Shown here: positions 36,056 through 44,682 of the stretch, one piece after another | Numbering within the stretch: the first letter of the stretch is position 1 | Layout: each line of letters opens with the position of its first letter | From: Methanomassiliicoccus sp. | Lineage (GTDB): Archaea; Thermoplasmatota; Thermoplasmata; Methanomassiliicoccales; Methanomassiliicoccaceae | DNA length: 64,000 bases | Direction of reading: 5' to 3' | Assembly (NCBI GenBank): GCA_018262895.1 | Contig: JADFDJ010000004.1 | Span: 1 to 64,000, forward strand | Program-made: the position numbers and the translations under genes | The notes under the pieces: model-generated | Database searches by the model: none | What the model was told of the DNA's origin: nothing | What the model saw: only the letters and a program-made list of their open reading frames with translations

Positions 36056-37255
36056 TCAAGGGCCTTCCACGCTCTCCTGACAGTCCCGGCTATCCCACTC
36101 ATCGCCGACCCCGTCCCTGAGCATCCTGTGCTGGTTGACCACCTCGCTGTAAAGGATTATTCCCCCGATGCTCCCGTCACCCCGAGACCATGGCCGGCAC
36201 TCCCACCTCGTCCAGTATGTGGTGCCGTCCTCTCTGACGAAGGGGTCGCTCTCAGCGCTCAGCACCTCTCCGGAGAGGGCCCGCTGGTGCACCTCCCTGA
36301 TCTTCTGCGGCAGGTCCGGGAACACCTCGTAGTGTTTCTTACCGATCAGGTCCTTCTCAGCAACATTATATTCCTTAAAGAATTGGGTGCTGGCATACAG
36401 GTAACGTAGGTCTCTGTCGAAAACGGCTATGCCGCTGGGGCTGTGCTCGATGATGTAGCTCATGAGCTTGTTGGCCTGAACTAGCTCTTCCTCAGCCCGC
36501 CTGCGGTCGGTGATGTCGAGCGAGGATGCTATGAAGAGGTCCCTGCTCAGCGGGACCCAGATTGTCTTGAAGTAGCCCTTGACGGGCGGAAAGTACTCCT
36601 CGGTCTCGATCTCCCTGTTCTCTTTTCTCATCCTGTTGAGGGTAGGCAGATACTGCTCAAGGTTGTCAGCTCCGAAAACCTGACCCACGGAACGCCCGTT
36701 CACCTCTTCCTCGCTCTTTCCGAGCACTCGCCACAACGTGGGATTGAGATCGACATACGCGAAGTCCACTACATCGTCATTATCATCGACGATGTACCGG
36801 TAGATCCCTACGGCCTCGCCCAGGTGATTGAAGAGGTTGCGGTACTTGGCCTCGCTGCTCTTCAGGGCCTCCTCGGACTCCCGATGCTTGACCGCGTCCC
36901 TGACGACATGCTCCAGCTCCTTGAACAATGATGTCGGTTCCCCGCCCTTTTGGAGGTAGAAGTCGGCTCCGCAGTTCAACGCCTTGATAACCACCTCCTC
37001 CCGGCCCTTTCCGGTGAAGAGGATGAAGGGGATCTTCTCCCCTTGCGACCGCAGAAGGCTTAGGAACTCGATGCCGTCCATCTCGGGCATCTGGTAGTCG
37101 GACACGATCGCATCATAGCTGCTTGCTTCCAACACGTCCACGGCCTCCTTTGGGGAGATAGCTGTATCCACAACCATGTCGCCTGAGAGTTCCAGAAATG
37201 ACTTGGCTATCTCAAGGAGACCCTGCTCATCATCAACGTATAGTACGCGAATCAA
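36056..37255 (-). CDS. response regulator with two PAS domains
   Basis: This encodes 399 residues. A CheY-like receiver domain (1-120) has the acidic pair DD at residues 8-9, the phosphoacceptor Asp in IVSDYQMPEMDGIEF, a switch Thr (LFTGKG) and Lys (YLQKGG). Two PAS domains follow (about 135-260 and 275-385); the second has the FDRDLRYLYASTQFFKEYN core and a WTRWECRPW motif. No kinase or output domain is present, so it likely acts by protein contact with a separate kinase, a common design in methanogens. Confidence 0.88.
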   Translation of the reverse strand: MIRVLYVDDEQGLLEIAKSFLELSGDMVVDTAISPKEAVDVLEASSYDAIVSDYQMPEMDGIEFLSLLRSQGEKIPFILFTGKGREEVVIKALNCGADFYLQKGGEPTSLFKELEHVVRDAVKHRESEEALKSSEAKYRNLFNHLGEAVGIYRYIVDDNDDVVDFAYVDLNPTLWRVLGKSEEEVNGRSVGQVFGADNLEQYLPTLNRMRKENREIETEEYFPPVKGYFKTIWVPLSRDLFIASSLDITDRRRAEEELVQANKLMSYIIEHSPSGIAVFDRDLRYLYASTQFFKEYNVAEKDLIGKKHYEVFPDLPQKIREVHQRALSGEVLSAESDPFVREDGTTYWTRWECRPWSRGDGSIGGIILYSEVVNQHRMLRDGVGDEWDSRDCQESVEGP

Positions 37256-37260
37256 AGAGA

Positions 37261-37508
37261 TGCAACTTGTCCATATGACTACGATGATAAAAACCCTGCA
37301 TTTGACAACATTGTTTATTGATACTGAAGTTGAGGGATCTCCTCCTGCATCTTTTTCCCTTCAGACAGGAGGAGGAAACCTCATTACCCTGCTATCACGA
37401 AGGCTATACGTCCGATGGACTGGCATGTAAGCGCACCTTTTTTATTGAATAGTGACGGCAACGAGCTAGACAAAGTATTATTACCAGGACGGTTGATAAC
37501 GACATAAA
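37261..37508. other. intergenic region upstream of the transporter unit
   Basis: It holds the REC-PAS promoter on the left and the transporter promoter on the right, the latter with AT-rich elements before the palindrome at 37509. I see no riboswitch I can support. Confidence 0.4.
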
Positions 37509-37525
37509 TTGGATGATATATCCAA
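37509..37525. promoter_or_regulatory. palindromic operator TTGGAT-N5-ATCCAA (copy 1)
   Basis: This perfect 17-bp palindrome has the same arms, spacer length and similar flanks (AA before, CT(T)ATT after) as the copy at 46611-46627 in the sirC/cfbA promoter. It stands just after an AT-rich, TATA-like CATAAATT, where a bound repressor would block transcription of the downstream ORF-ecfT-ecfA unit. Confidence 0.65.
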
Positions 37526-37575
37526 CTATTATCAAAACTAGGACACTGGTTTCAACTCAAGGAGGCCTCAACACG

Positions 37576-37959
37576 ATGGACACCGTCGATGATCTCATGC
37601 AGTGGCATTTCGGTAGGTCGTGTCCCCATACTCTGTTGTCAACGATGAACGGCGGATCGATGGACCGACCAACAGCTTCAAATGTTCATGGGTACAGAGG
37701 CCTGCCGTTCGAGAGACCTCAGTGGCTCATTTCTGAGGTGCCGATCTCTGGACCAGCGTACGACCGAACCTCCTCCGCTCGTTTGCGCTTTGACTTGCCT
37801 CATTCATACGTCGGAGCAATAGAAAGGCCGACTGGTTCAGGCATACTGGATGCTGCTAGTTCTGCCACAATAAGGTTTCAAATCACCAACCACCAGATGC
37901 ACAATAAATCTTCATGGGCTCGGTGGGCCGGGGCATCGCCATCGAGGAGTGGTCGCTGA
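37576..37959 (+). CDS. uncharacterised small protein in the Ni/Co transporter unit
   Basis: This encodes 127 residues. The ATG at 37576 follows CAAGGAGGCC, a strong ribosome-binding site. The TGA stop shares one base with the start codon of ecfT (TGATG at 37957-37961), typical of translational coupling. There are no membrane helices, so it is not a CbiM or CbiN homologue. Histidine/cysteine groupings (MQWHFGRSCPH, NHQMH) could bind metal, but the codon bias weakens toward the 3' end. It is either a new accessory protein of the transporter or a fortuitous frame in a long leader. Confidence 0.4.
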   Translation: MDTVDDLMQWHFGRSCPHTLLSTMNGGSMDRPTASNVHGYRGLPFERPQWLISEVPISGPAYDRTSSARLRFDLPHSYVGAIERPTGSGILDAASSATIRFQITNHQMHNKSSWARWAGASPSRSGR

Positions 37960-38756
37960 TGCATGCGGTGGACGAGATCGCCTATGCCTCCCCCTTCCGA
38001 GAGTGGTCGCCGTTAGGCAAGCTTTTGTTCGCCGTGACCCTGCTGGTGTCCTCGCTCATGGCCTCCTCCTTAGAAATTCCCTTGATCGTCACCCTGATCG
38101 GCCTTGTGCTCCTGTTCCTGTCGAGCCGGATGCGCTTTCCTAGGGTCATTGGCCTTGCCTTGCTGGAGGGACTGGGCATCTTTGTTCTCGGTGCCGTCAT
38201 GATCGCGCTCGTAACCGCCGGTGAGACGGTGTGGTCGATGGACCTAGGCATCTTCGTCATATCCCTATCCAGGCAGGGACTGGAGCTTGGTGCCCTAGTG
38301 TTCCTGCGCGCTGTGGCAGGCATCACGGTGATGCTGTTCTTCGCCACCTCCACTCCCATCCCGCACCTTGCCAACGCTCTGCGGCAGATCAGGATACCGG
38401 CGGAGCTGGTGGAACTCACGGTGCTGGTGTACCGCTACTCGTTCCTGCTGCTGGAGCAGCTCGACACCATGTACGTGGCCGCGCATTCCCGTCTTGGCTT
38501 CAGAGGCCTGAGACCAAAATTCCATACCACCGGCAAGCTCCTGGTTGGGATATTCATCCGCTCACTGGACATGGCCGAAAGGTCGCAGACCGCCCTGAAC
38601 TGCCGGAGCTTTGTCGGGGAGTTCCACTGCTATCGTCCTCCCGCTAAGTTGTCCTTCAGGTGGGGGATCGCCGCCATCTCTGTGTTCCTGGTCCTGTTCT
38701 CGATCAACATCCATCTGATCGATCTGGCCGCGTTGGGGACCCTTCTAAGGTTGTGA
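37959..38756 (+). CDS. energy-coupling factor transporter transmembrane protein (CbiQ/EcfT)
   Basis: This encodes 265 residues from ATG at 37959 (MHAVDEIAYASPFREWSPLGKL), set by GAGGAG 9 nt before; the in-frame ATG at 37914 lacks this. It has about six membrane helices and the EcfT coupling motifs (AHSRLGFRGL near residue 184 and AERSQTALNCRSF). It is the scaffold that links the ATPase to a substrate-binding CbiM/NikM component, which is not in this window. The context of F430 synthesis favours nickel as the substrate, cobalt being the alternative. Confidence 0.88.
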   Translation: MHAVDEIAYASPFREWSPLGKLLFAVTLLVSSLMASSLEIPLIVTLIGLVLLFLSSRMRFPRVIGLALLEGLGIFVLGAVMIALVTAGETVWSMDLGIFVISLSRQGLELGALVFLRAVAGITVMLFFATSTPIPHLANALRQIRIPAELVELTVLVYRYSFLLLEQLDTMYVAAHSRLGFRGLRPKFHTTGKLLVGIFIRSLDMAERSQTALNCRSFVGEFHCYRPPAKLSFRWGIAAISVFLVLFSINIHLIDLAALGTLLRL

Positions 38757-38759
38757 ACC

Positions 38760-39950
38760 ATGACCCCAGATCCCATTATCCGGACCGAAGGGCTGAGCTT
38801 CTCCTACCCCAACAAGGTCCTCGCCCTTGACAGTGTCGACATGGTCCTGGAGAGAGGAAGGAAGGTGGTGTTCCTCGGACCCAACGGGGCGGGAAAGAGC
38901 ACTCTGTTCCTCCACTTCAACGGGATCCTACGTCCTCGGAGCGGAAAGGTGCTCTTCGAGGGCAGGGAGTTGAAGTACGACAAGCGCTCGCTCTCCTCCC
39001 TGCGAGAGAAAGTGGGGATGGTCCTGCAGAACCCTGATGACCAAATATTCTCCACCACTGTGGAGGAGGACGTGGCCTTCGGGCCCATGAACCTGAGGTT
39101 GCCACGGGAGGAGGTGGAGAGGCGCATCGATGAGGCCCTGCACCTTGTCTGGCTGGAGGACCTCAGGGAGAGGCCGACGCAACAGCTCTCCTTCGGTCAG
39201 CGGAAGAGGGTCTCACTCGCAGGAGCTCTGGCCATGAGGCCCAAGGTGCTCATCATGGACGAGCCCACGGCCGGCCTGGACCCAGAGATGGTGCACGAGC
39301 TCATGGAGCTCTCGGACGAGCTTAATCACCGAGGCATGACCATGGTCATGTCGACTCATGACATAGAGACCGCCTACCAGTGGGCAGACGAAATGAAGGT
39401 GATGGATCAGGGCAAGGTCGTATTCTCAGGTACTCCCGAGGAGCTGTTCGCGGATCAGCGTCTCGTGGACCAGCTTAGGCTGGTCCCCCCCTTCCCTGTG
39501 CTCATGAACCAGCAGCTTCATCACCGCCGGGCCTGCCCGCTAGAACCCCTTCCGAAGAACCTCATGGAGCTGGCGGAGAAGTGCTTCCCATGCTCGGGGA
39601 CGAGTGGGGGATCAGTGAGAACAAAAGGCTCGGTGCGCATCATCGATGTCAACGACCCTGGGTACAAGGCCCAGGCCGAGGAGGCGACCCGGGGTATGGA
39701 CGACCCTCGTCGTTACTCCGGGGCTTACGGTGCAAAGGCCCGGCGCCTTGCCCGGGAGGGGGAGATAAGCGTTCATAACTCCTTCCATGCCATGGAAAAC
39801 GCCATCCTCCAGGCTAGCTTGGGTAACGAGTACCTTTTATACACGGAAACTCCGCTTATCTCGCTAGTGGAATCGAACCTTCAGAGGCTGGAGGAAAGAA
39901 TGGGACTTGTGCTTAAGGCGGAGACAATGACCAAGCGAGAGGGGACATGA
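38760..39950 (+). CDS. ECF/CbiO-type ABC ATPase with long C-terminal extension
   Basis: This encodes 396 residues. Residues 1-240 are a CbiO/EcfA nucleotide-binding domain: Walker A LGPNGAGKST (39-48), Q-loop VLQNPDDQIFSTTV, signature LSFGQRKRV, Walker B VLIMDEPTAGLDPE, H-loop MSTHDIE. About 150 extra residues follow, with a CPLEPLP...CFPC cysteine stretch and a conserved-looking segment (VNDPGYKAQAEEATRG, GAYGAKARRLAREG, NSFHAMENAILQAS, LLYTETPL). This part is not in ordinary EcfA and I cannot name it; it might sense metal or a tetrapyrrole. The ATG starts 3 nt after the ecfT stop. Confidence 0.88.
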   Translation: MTPDPIIRTEGLSFSYPNKVLALDSVDMVLERGRKVVFLGPNGAGKSTLFLHFNGILRPRSGKVLFEGRELKYDKRSLSSLREKVGMVLQNPDDQIFSTTVEEDVAFGPMNLRLPREEVERRIDEALHLVWLEDLRERPTQQLSFGQRKRVSLAGALAMRPKVLIMDEPTAGLDPEMVHELMELSDELNHRGMTMVMSTHDIETAYQWADEMKVMDQGKVVFSGTPEELFADQRLVDQLRLVPPFPVLMNQQLHHRRACPLEPLPKNLMELAEKCFPCSGTSGGSVRTKGSVRIIDVNDPGYKAQAEEATRGMDDPRRYSGAYGAKARRLAREGEISVHNSFHAMENAILQASLGNEYLLYTETPLISLVESNLQRLEERMGLVLKAETMTKREGT

Positions 39951-40020
39951 TGCCTGAAGGTTGTGGTATTAGGGGAGGCATCCCCCGGCCGGATGCTCAC
40001 TTGTAGGTCAGGTTGGATCA

Positions 40021-40827
40021 TCACTGTCCGCCGGCAGGTGACGCAGGGGCACCCGCCTTCCAGGAGATGATACCGTCCAGCATGGCCGCGAAGGTGGCGC
40101 TTGAAGGAACTACGGAGACGTGGATGCCCATCCCCTCCAGCTTCCTCCTCGTCGGCCCTCCCATGGCCGCGACCAGGTGAGCGTTGAGCATGGCTATGAT
40201 GTCCTCACGCGGGTAAGATAGCTCAGCGGCGGTGATGTATGTTTCCGCCGAGAGGGACGATGTGAAGGCGAACGCATCCACCCTACCCGCCATGCTCTCA
40301 TCGATGAGGTACTTGAGCTCCGGGCTGCCGAGGTCCGGGACCAGCCGGTACAGCACCCTCTCTGACACTTTTGCCCCGCATTCCACCAGTCCGTCGAACA
40401 GCGACCTCTCACCATGTGATGAGCGGAGAAGGCACACCTTTTTACCAGCCAGCTGCCTCCCCATCTGCCGAACCAGGCCGTCGGAGGAGTGCTCGTCGGG
40501 AACCATGTCGACCCTGATACCCCGGTCGTTCATGGCCTCGGCCGTCAACGGTCCGATGGCGATGTTGTAGCATCCTGCGAGCAACGTAGCCAGCTCCGCA
40601 CGGCTCTCCGTTGCCATCATGTCCAGGACCTCCACGCCTGTGGTGCTGGTCAGGACCACGACCTCGGCGGCGCCCTCCTTCAGCAGCTCGATGATAGCGG
40701 CGCCCTCCGCACCGTTTATTGGCTGCACCAGAAGAGGGGACGCCGATACCACATCCAGCCCCCTCTCCCTGGCCAGCTGGAGCGATTCCTCGAGCTTGTC
40801 CTGCGGACGCATCACCGCCAGCCTCAT
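40021..40827 (-). CDS. hemD: uroporphyrinogen-III synthase
   Basis: This encodes 268 residues. It fits the poorly conserved HemD fold: two alpha/beta domains with VVLTSTTGVEVLDMM, NIAIGPLTAEAMNDRGIRVDMVP, VCLLRSSHGERSLFDGL and DAFAFTSSLSAETYITAA followed by AAMGGPTRRKLEGMGI. It cyclises hydroxymethylbilane to uroporphyrinogen III. It is the last gene of the sirC-hemABL-hemC-cobA-hemD operon; its ATG overlaps the cobA stop (ATGA). Position and motifs agree. Confidence 0.9.
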   Translation of the reverse strand: MRLAVMRPQDKLEESLQLARERGLDVVSASPLLVQPINGAEGAAIIELLKEGAAEVVVLTSTTGVEVLDMMATESRAELATLLAGCYNIAIGPLTAEAMNDRGIRVDMVPDEHSSDGLVRQMGRQLAGKKVCLLRSSHGERSLFDGLVECGAKVSERVLYRLVPDLGSPELKYLIDESMAGRVDAFAFTSSLSAETYITAAELSYPREDIIAMLNAHLVAAMGGPTRRKLEGMGIHVSVVPSSATFAAMLDGIISWKAGAPASPAGGQ

Positions 40828-41567
40828 CGCAGATCACCCAGCCGGTGGTAGCAGCCCACCACATCGCCCACGACCACGATCGAGGGCGAGCCCACTCCCT
40901 GGTCCCGGCAATCCCTCACTACCTCCCTCAGGGTGGATATCACCACCCTCTGTTGAGGTGTCGAACCGCGATGGACGACCCCCACGGGGGTGGCCGGGTC
41001 CATGCCGCCCTCCATGAGCCGGGACATGTTGTGCTCCAGGTTGCTCATGCCCATGAGTATCACGATGGTACCTCCGGTCCGGGCCAGGGCGCCCCAGTCG
41101 ATGCGCTCGTCGGAGCGGTCACCTCGCTCATGGCCGGTGACGAAGGTCACCATAGGTGCATGGTCACGATGCGTAACGGGGATCCCGGCCAGTGCGGGAG
41201 CTGCGATCGCCGAGGTGACGCCTGGCACCACGTGGACATCTATCCCGGCCTTCCGGAGCTCCTCCGCTTCCTCCCCGCCCCGACCGAACAGGAAGGGATC
41301 GCCCCCCTTCAGCCTGACCACCTTGTTGCCGGCCCTGGCCTCGTCTACTATGATCTGGTTTATGCCCTCCTGGGGGACCTTGTGGCGCCCGCCCTGCTTC
41401 CCCACGTCGATGAGCTTGGCCCCGGGATGGACATGGTCCAGGAGATCGTGGTTGGCCAGCTCGTCGTAGACGACGACATCCGCCTTTCTAAGCAGCTCCA
41501 TTCCCTTCACGGTTATGAGCCCGGCGTCTCCGGGACCGGCCCCAACGAGATATGCCTCTCCGGGCAT
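40824..41567 (-). CDS. cobA: uroporphyrinogen-III C-methyltransferase (SUMT)
   Basis: This encodes 247 residues. SUMT motifs: VGAGPGDAGLITVKG at the start, VRLKGGDPFLFGRGGEE (the SAM/substrate loop), VVPGVTSAIAAPALAGIPVTHR. It methylates uroporphyrinogen III twice to precorrin-2, the branch point to siroheme, cobalamin and F430. The gene starts 3 nt after the hemC TAG stop and is in frame with hemC. The product feeds SirC in the same operon. Confidence 0.95.
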   Translation of the reverse strand: MPGEAYLVGAGPGDAGLITVKGMELLRKADVVVYDELANHDLLDHVHPGAKLIDVGKQGGRHKVPQEGINQIIVDEARAGNKVVRLKGGDPFLFGRGGEEAEELRKAGIDVHVVPGVTSAIAAPALAGIPVTHRDHAPMVTFVTGHERGDRSDERIDWGALARTGGTIVILMGMSNLEHNMSRLMEGGMDPATPVGVVHRGSTPQQRVVISTLREVVRDCRDQGVGSPSIVVVGDVVGCYHRLGDLR

Positions 41568-41570
41568 GGT

Positions 41571-42446
41571 CTAGCCTCCCACCGCTGGCCGGAGCAGGTC
41601 CGCGATGCTGTCAAGCTCCGCTCTCATTTCGCTCAGGCGCACCACCTTGTCGACGTGGACGGTGTTCTCCCTGGATCGTCCCGTAACCGTACCGACGATC
41701 CTCAGCTCGCTCCCTTGCATAGATGCCCACACTCCAATCGGTACCGAGCAGCCACCGCCCAGCGCCCTCAGGACGTAACGCTCGGCCTCCACCTCTGTCC
41801 GTGTCCTTATATCGTTCAAGGCCTGCAGGACGTGAAGATGAGGGCTGTGCTCGGTGCAGACCAGTGCGATCGCGCCCTGGCCCGGGGCAGGGACGAACTC
41901 CTCGGGGTCCAGGATGAAGCCCTTCTCAGTGATCCCCAGGCGGTCCAGACCCGCCCTGGCGAGCACTATGGCATCATACTGTCCGTCCTTCCACTTCTTT
42001 ATGCGCGTGGGCACGTTCCCGCGTAGGTCCCGCACCCTCAGGTCCGGCCTCTTGGCCTCGAGCAGCGAACGACGGCGCACGCTCGACGACCCCACCACTG
42101 CTCCAGATGGAAGCTCCTCAAGGGGGACCTCGGACAGGAGCATGTCCTCCACCGGCCCTCTCGGGAGGACAGCTGCCATCTTGGTCCCCGGCGTCAGGTC
42201 CACGGGCATGTCCTTAAGGCTGTTGACCGCCACATCTATCTGACCTTCCAGTATACGCTGGTCCAGCTCCTTGGTGAAGGCGCCGTAGCCACCGAGCGTG
42301 GACAGGGGGCGGTCGGTGACCCTGTCGCCCGTGGTCCTCACCTCCAGCACCTCCAACTCCAGGTCCGGGTCGCGGGACGCCAGCATCCCCATCACTATCT
42401 TCGTCTGGGCCATCGCCAGGGCGCTGCCGCGGGTGCCGACTATCAT
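41571..42446 (-). CDS. hemC: hydroxymethylbilane synthase (porphobilinogen deaminase)
   Basis: This encodes 291 residues from ATG at 42446 ([15 protein letters not shown]), overlapping the hemL stop as ATGA. Key features: RGSALAMAQT, VNSLKDMP with the catalytic Asp region, VGSSSVRRRSLL, and LRALGGGCSVPIG, where the Cys anchors the dipyrromethane cofactor. It condenses four porphobilinogens. It ends in TAG, and TAG-ACC-ATG leads in frame into cobA. Confidence 0.95.
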   Translation of the reverse strand: MIVGTRGSALAMAQTKIVMGMLASRDPDLELEVLEVRTTGDRVTDRPLSTLGGYGAFTKELDQRILEGQIDVAVNSLKDMPVDLTPGTKMAAVLPRGPVEDMLLSEVPLEELPSGAVVGSSSVRRRSLLEAKRPDLRVRDLRGNVPTRIKKWKDGQYDAIVLARAGLDRLGITEKGFILDPEEFVPAPGQGAIALVCTEHSPHLHVLQALNDIRTRTEVEAERYVLRALGGGCSVPIGVWASMQGSELRIVGTVTGRSRENTVHVDKVVRLSEMRAELDSIADLLRPAVGG

Positions 42447-43717
42447 CTCGACACCTCGCGCAGGCAGGCGGCTAAACAATCCACGGTTCTCCTGATGTCC
42501 TCATCGGTGTGGGCCGTGGACAGGAAGTTGGTCTCGAACTGAGAGGGCGCCAGGTAGATGCCATCGTCCAGAAGACGGCGGAACAGGCGGTCGAACATGG
42601 CGCTGTCCGAGGACAGCGCCTCACGGTAGTTCCGTACCGGAGAGGACGAGAGGAACAGCTGGAACATGGAGCCTATGCCCGCCACCTTATGCGGCACCTT
42701 GAGGTCCCAAAGCGCCTCCTCAAGACCCCGGCGCATGAGGTCGCCCTTGCGCTCCAGGCCCTCATGGCCCTGACCGCGCAGCTCCTTCACGGTGGCCATG
42801 CCCGCGGCGAGGGACATAGGGTTCCCGGAGAAGGTGCCAGCCTGGTACACCTTTCCCAGCGGGGAGATCTTGCTCATGATATCCTCGGAGGCGCCGAAGA
42901 CCCCGATAGGCATCCCGCCGCCTGCGATCTTCCCCAGCGTGGTGATGTCAGGAGCGACCCCGTAGCGACGCTGGGCCCCTCCCATGGAGAGCCGGAAACC
43001 GGTGATGACCTCATCGAAGATCAGGAGCGTCCCGTGCGCGGTCGTCAGATCCCTAAGCCCTTGAAGGAAGCCCTCGGCGGGAAGAACTGGACCCACATTG
43101 CCCATCACCGGCTCGACGATGACCGCGGCGACCTCGCCCCGGTGCGCCCTCAGCGCGCTCTCGACTGAACCAAGATCGTTGTAAGTTGCCAACAGAGTGT
43201 TGGAGGCTACCTCCTCCAGGACTCCCGATGAGTTGGGGGCGCCGTGGGTGGTGGCCCCTGAACCAGCCTTCACCAGGACGGCATCGTGGGCCCCGTGGAA
43301 GCATCCCTCGAACTTCAGGACCTTCTTACGGCCAGTGTGGCCGCGCGCCAGCCTCAGGGCGTGCATGGTCGCCTCGGTGCCGCTGCTCACGAAGCGCACC
43401 ATCTCCATGGACCGGTACTCCCTCGATATCTCCTCTGCGAACTGGGCCTCGGCCTCGATGGGGGCCCCGTAGAGGGTTCCCCTCTCCGCCTGCGCCTGAA
43501 GGGCACTGACGACGGCCGGGTGAGCGTGTCCCAGTATGAGGGGGCCGAAGGCCATGCAGTAGTCTATGTACTCGTTTCCGTCCACATCGGTTATCCGGTC
43601 CCCCTTGGCCGAGGAGATGTAGCGGGGATATGGCTGGTACGCCCGCACCGGAGAGGAGACTCCCCCTGGCATGACCTTCCGCGCCCTTTGGTAGAGGCTC
43701 TCGGACCGTCCGTTCAT
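42443..43717 (-). CDS. hemL: glutamate-1-semialdehyde 2,1-aminomutase
   Basis: This encodes 424 residues from ATG at 43717 ([19 protein letters not shown]), overlapping the hemB stop as ATGA. It is a PLP enzyme with [17 protein letters not shown] (phosphate binding), [12 protein letters not shown], and the PLP lysine in [14 protein letters not shown]. It converts glutamate semialdehyde, made by HemA, to 5-aminolevulinate. The family's usual length is 425-430 residues. Upstream in-frame sequence back to 43789 overlaps hemB and is not coding. Confidence 0.96.
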   Translation of the reverse strand: MNGRSESLYQRARKVMPGGVSSPVRAYQPYPRYISSAKGDRITDVDGNEYIDYCMAFGPLILGHAHPAVVSALQAQAERGTLYGAPIEAEAQFAEEISREYRSMEMVRFVSSGTEATMHALRLARGHTGRKKVLKFEGCFHGAHDAVLVKAGSGATTHGAPNSSGVLEEVASNTLLATYNDLGSVESALRAHRGEVAAVIVEPVMGNVGPVLPAEGFLQGLRDLTTAHGTLLIFDEVITGFRLSMGGAQRRYGVAPDITTLGKIAGGGMPIGVFGASEDIMSKISPLGKVYQAGTFSGNPMSLAAGMATVKELRGQGHEGLERKGDLMRRGLEEALWDLKVPHKVAGIGSMFQLFLSSSPVRNYREALSSDSAMFDRLFRRLLDDGIYLAPSQFETNFLSTAHTDEDIRRTVDCLAACLREVSR

Positions 43718-44682
43718 TCCGCCACCACCCTGGCCACCTCCTTGGCGAAGTAGGTGATGATGATGTCCGCCCCCGCGCGCTTGATGCAACGCAGGGATTC
43801 CATCATGGCCCTGTCATGATCGATCCACCCGTTCGCGGCAGCGGCCTTTATCATCGAGTACTCCCCGCTCACCTGGTATGCGGCTATGGGAACATCGAAC
43901 CTCTCCCGGGCCCGGTGCAATATGTCCAGATACGGCAAGGCCGGCTTGACCATAAGGATGTCCGCTCCTTCCTCGAGGTCCAGGCTCATCTCCCGGAGCG
44001 CCTCCCGGGCGTTCCCCGGATCCATCTGGTGGCTCCTCCGGTCACCGTGCTGGGGGGTGCTCTCGGCGGCGTCCCGGAAGGGGCCGTAGAACGAGGAGGC
44101 GTACTTGGCGGCATAGGACATTATAGGTATATTCTCGAAGCCTGATCGGTCCAGCGCTGCCCGGATCGCTGCCACCTGTCCGTCCATCATCCCTGAGGGG
44201 GCTATCATGTCCGCCCCCGCCCTTGCCTGGCTGACCGCAATCGCCGCGTACCGCTCCAGGGTTGAATCGTTGTCGACGTCGCCACCTTTCAGCATACCGC
44301 AGTGGCCGTGATCGGTGTACTCGCAGAGGCACAGGTCCGTGATGATGGTGACGTCGGATGCCTTCCTGATCTCCTTTATACCTCTCTGGACGATGCCATC
44401 GGGGTCGCCCGCAGAGGTCCCTCCAGGGTCCTTCCTGCTGGGAACTCCGAAAAGGAGCACCGCCGGTATCCCCAGCTCCTCGACGCAGCGTGCCTCCTCA
44501 CCTACATCCGAAACGGGCAGGGAGAGCACACCCGGCATGGAGGCTATCTCCTTGGGGGCGGTCAGGTTCTCGTTCACGAACAAAGGGTAGACCAGATCAC
44601 GGACCGAGAGCTCGGTCTCCCGGACCAGGTCCCTAATGTTCTGTCTCGCTCGCAGCCTTCGAGGTCTGCTCTGTGGGAACAA
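43714..44682 (-). CDS. hemB: delta-aminolevulinic acid dehydratase (porphobilinogen synthase)
   Basis: This encodes 322 residues. The best start is TTG at 44682, giving [15 protein letters not shown], the normal HemB beginning, with GAAGGTG 6 nt before it. It overlaps the end of hemA by 50 bp. The zinc-site cysteines are in [15 protein letters not shown], and the active-site lysines in [15 protein letters not shown] and [13 protein letters not shown]. It condenses two 5-aminolevulinates into porphobilinogen. It is a zinc-dependent type. Confidence 0.95.
   Translation of the reverse strand: MFPQSRPRRLRARQNIRDLVRETELSVRDLVYPLFVNENLTAPKEIASMPGVLSLPVSDVGEEARCVEELGIPAVLLFGVPSRKDPGGTSAGDPDGIVQRGIKEIRKASDVTIITDLCLCEYTDHGHCGMLKGGDVDNDSTLERYAAIAVSQARAGADMIAPSGMMDGQVAAIRAALDRSGFENIPIMSYAAKYASSFYGPFRDAAESTPQHGDRRSHQMDPGNAREALREMSLDLEEGADILMVKPALPYLDILHRARERFDVPIAAYQVSGEYSMIKAAAANGWIDHDRAMMESLRCIKRAGADIIITYFAKEVARVVAE

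Noticed and set aside
37576-37913. Possible cobalamin or NiCo riboswitch upstream of ecfT
   Set aside because: I could not find the conserved B12-box or NiCo motifs; the stretch instead holds an ORF with a ribosome-binding site coupled to ecfT.
40719-42026. 435-codon open frame on the plus strand
   Set aside because: It is exactly antisense to hemD, cobA and hemC, has no ribosome-binding site and shows a shadow-like composition rich in His, Gln and Pro.
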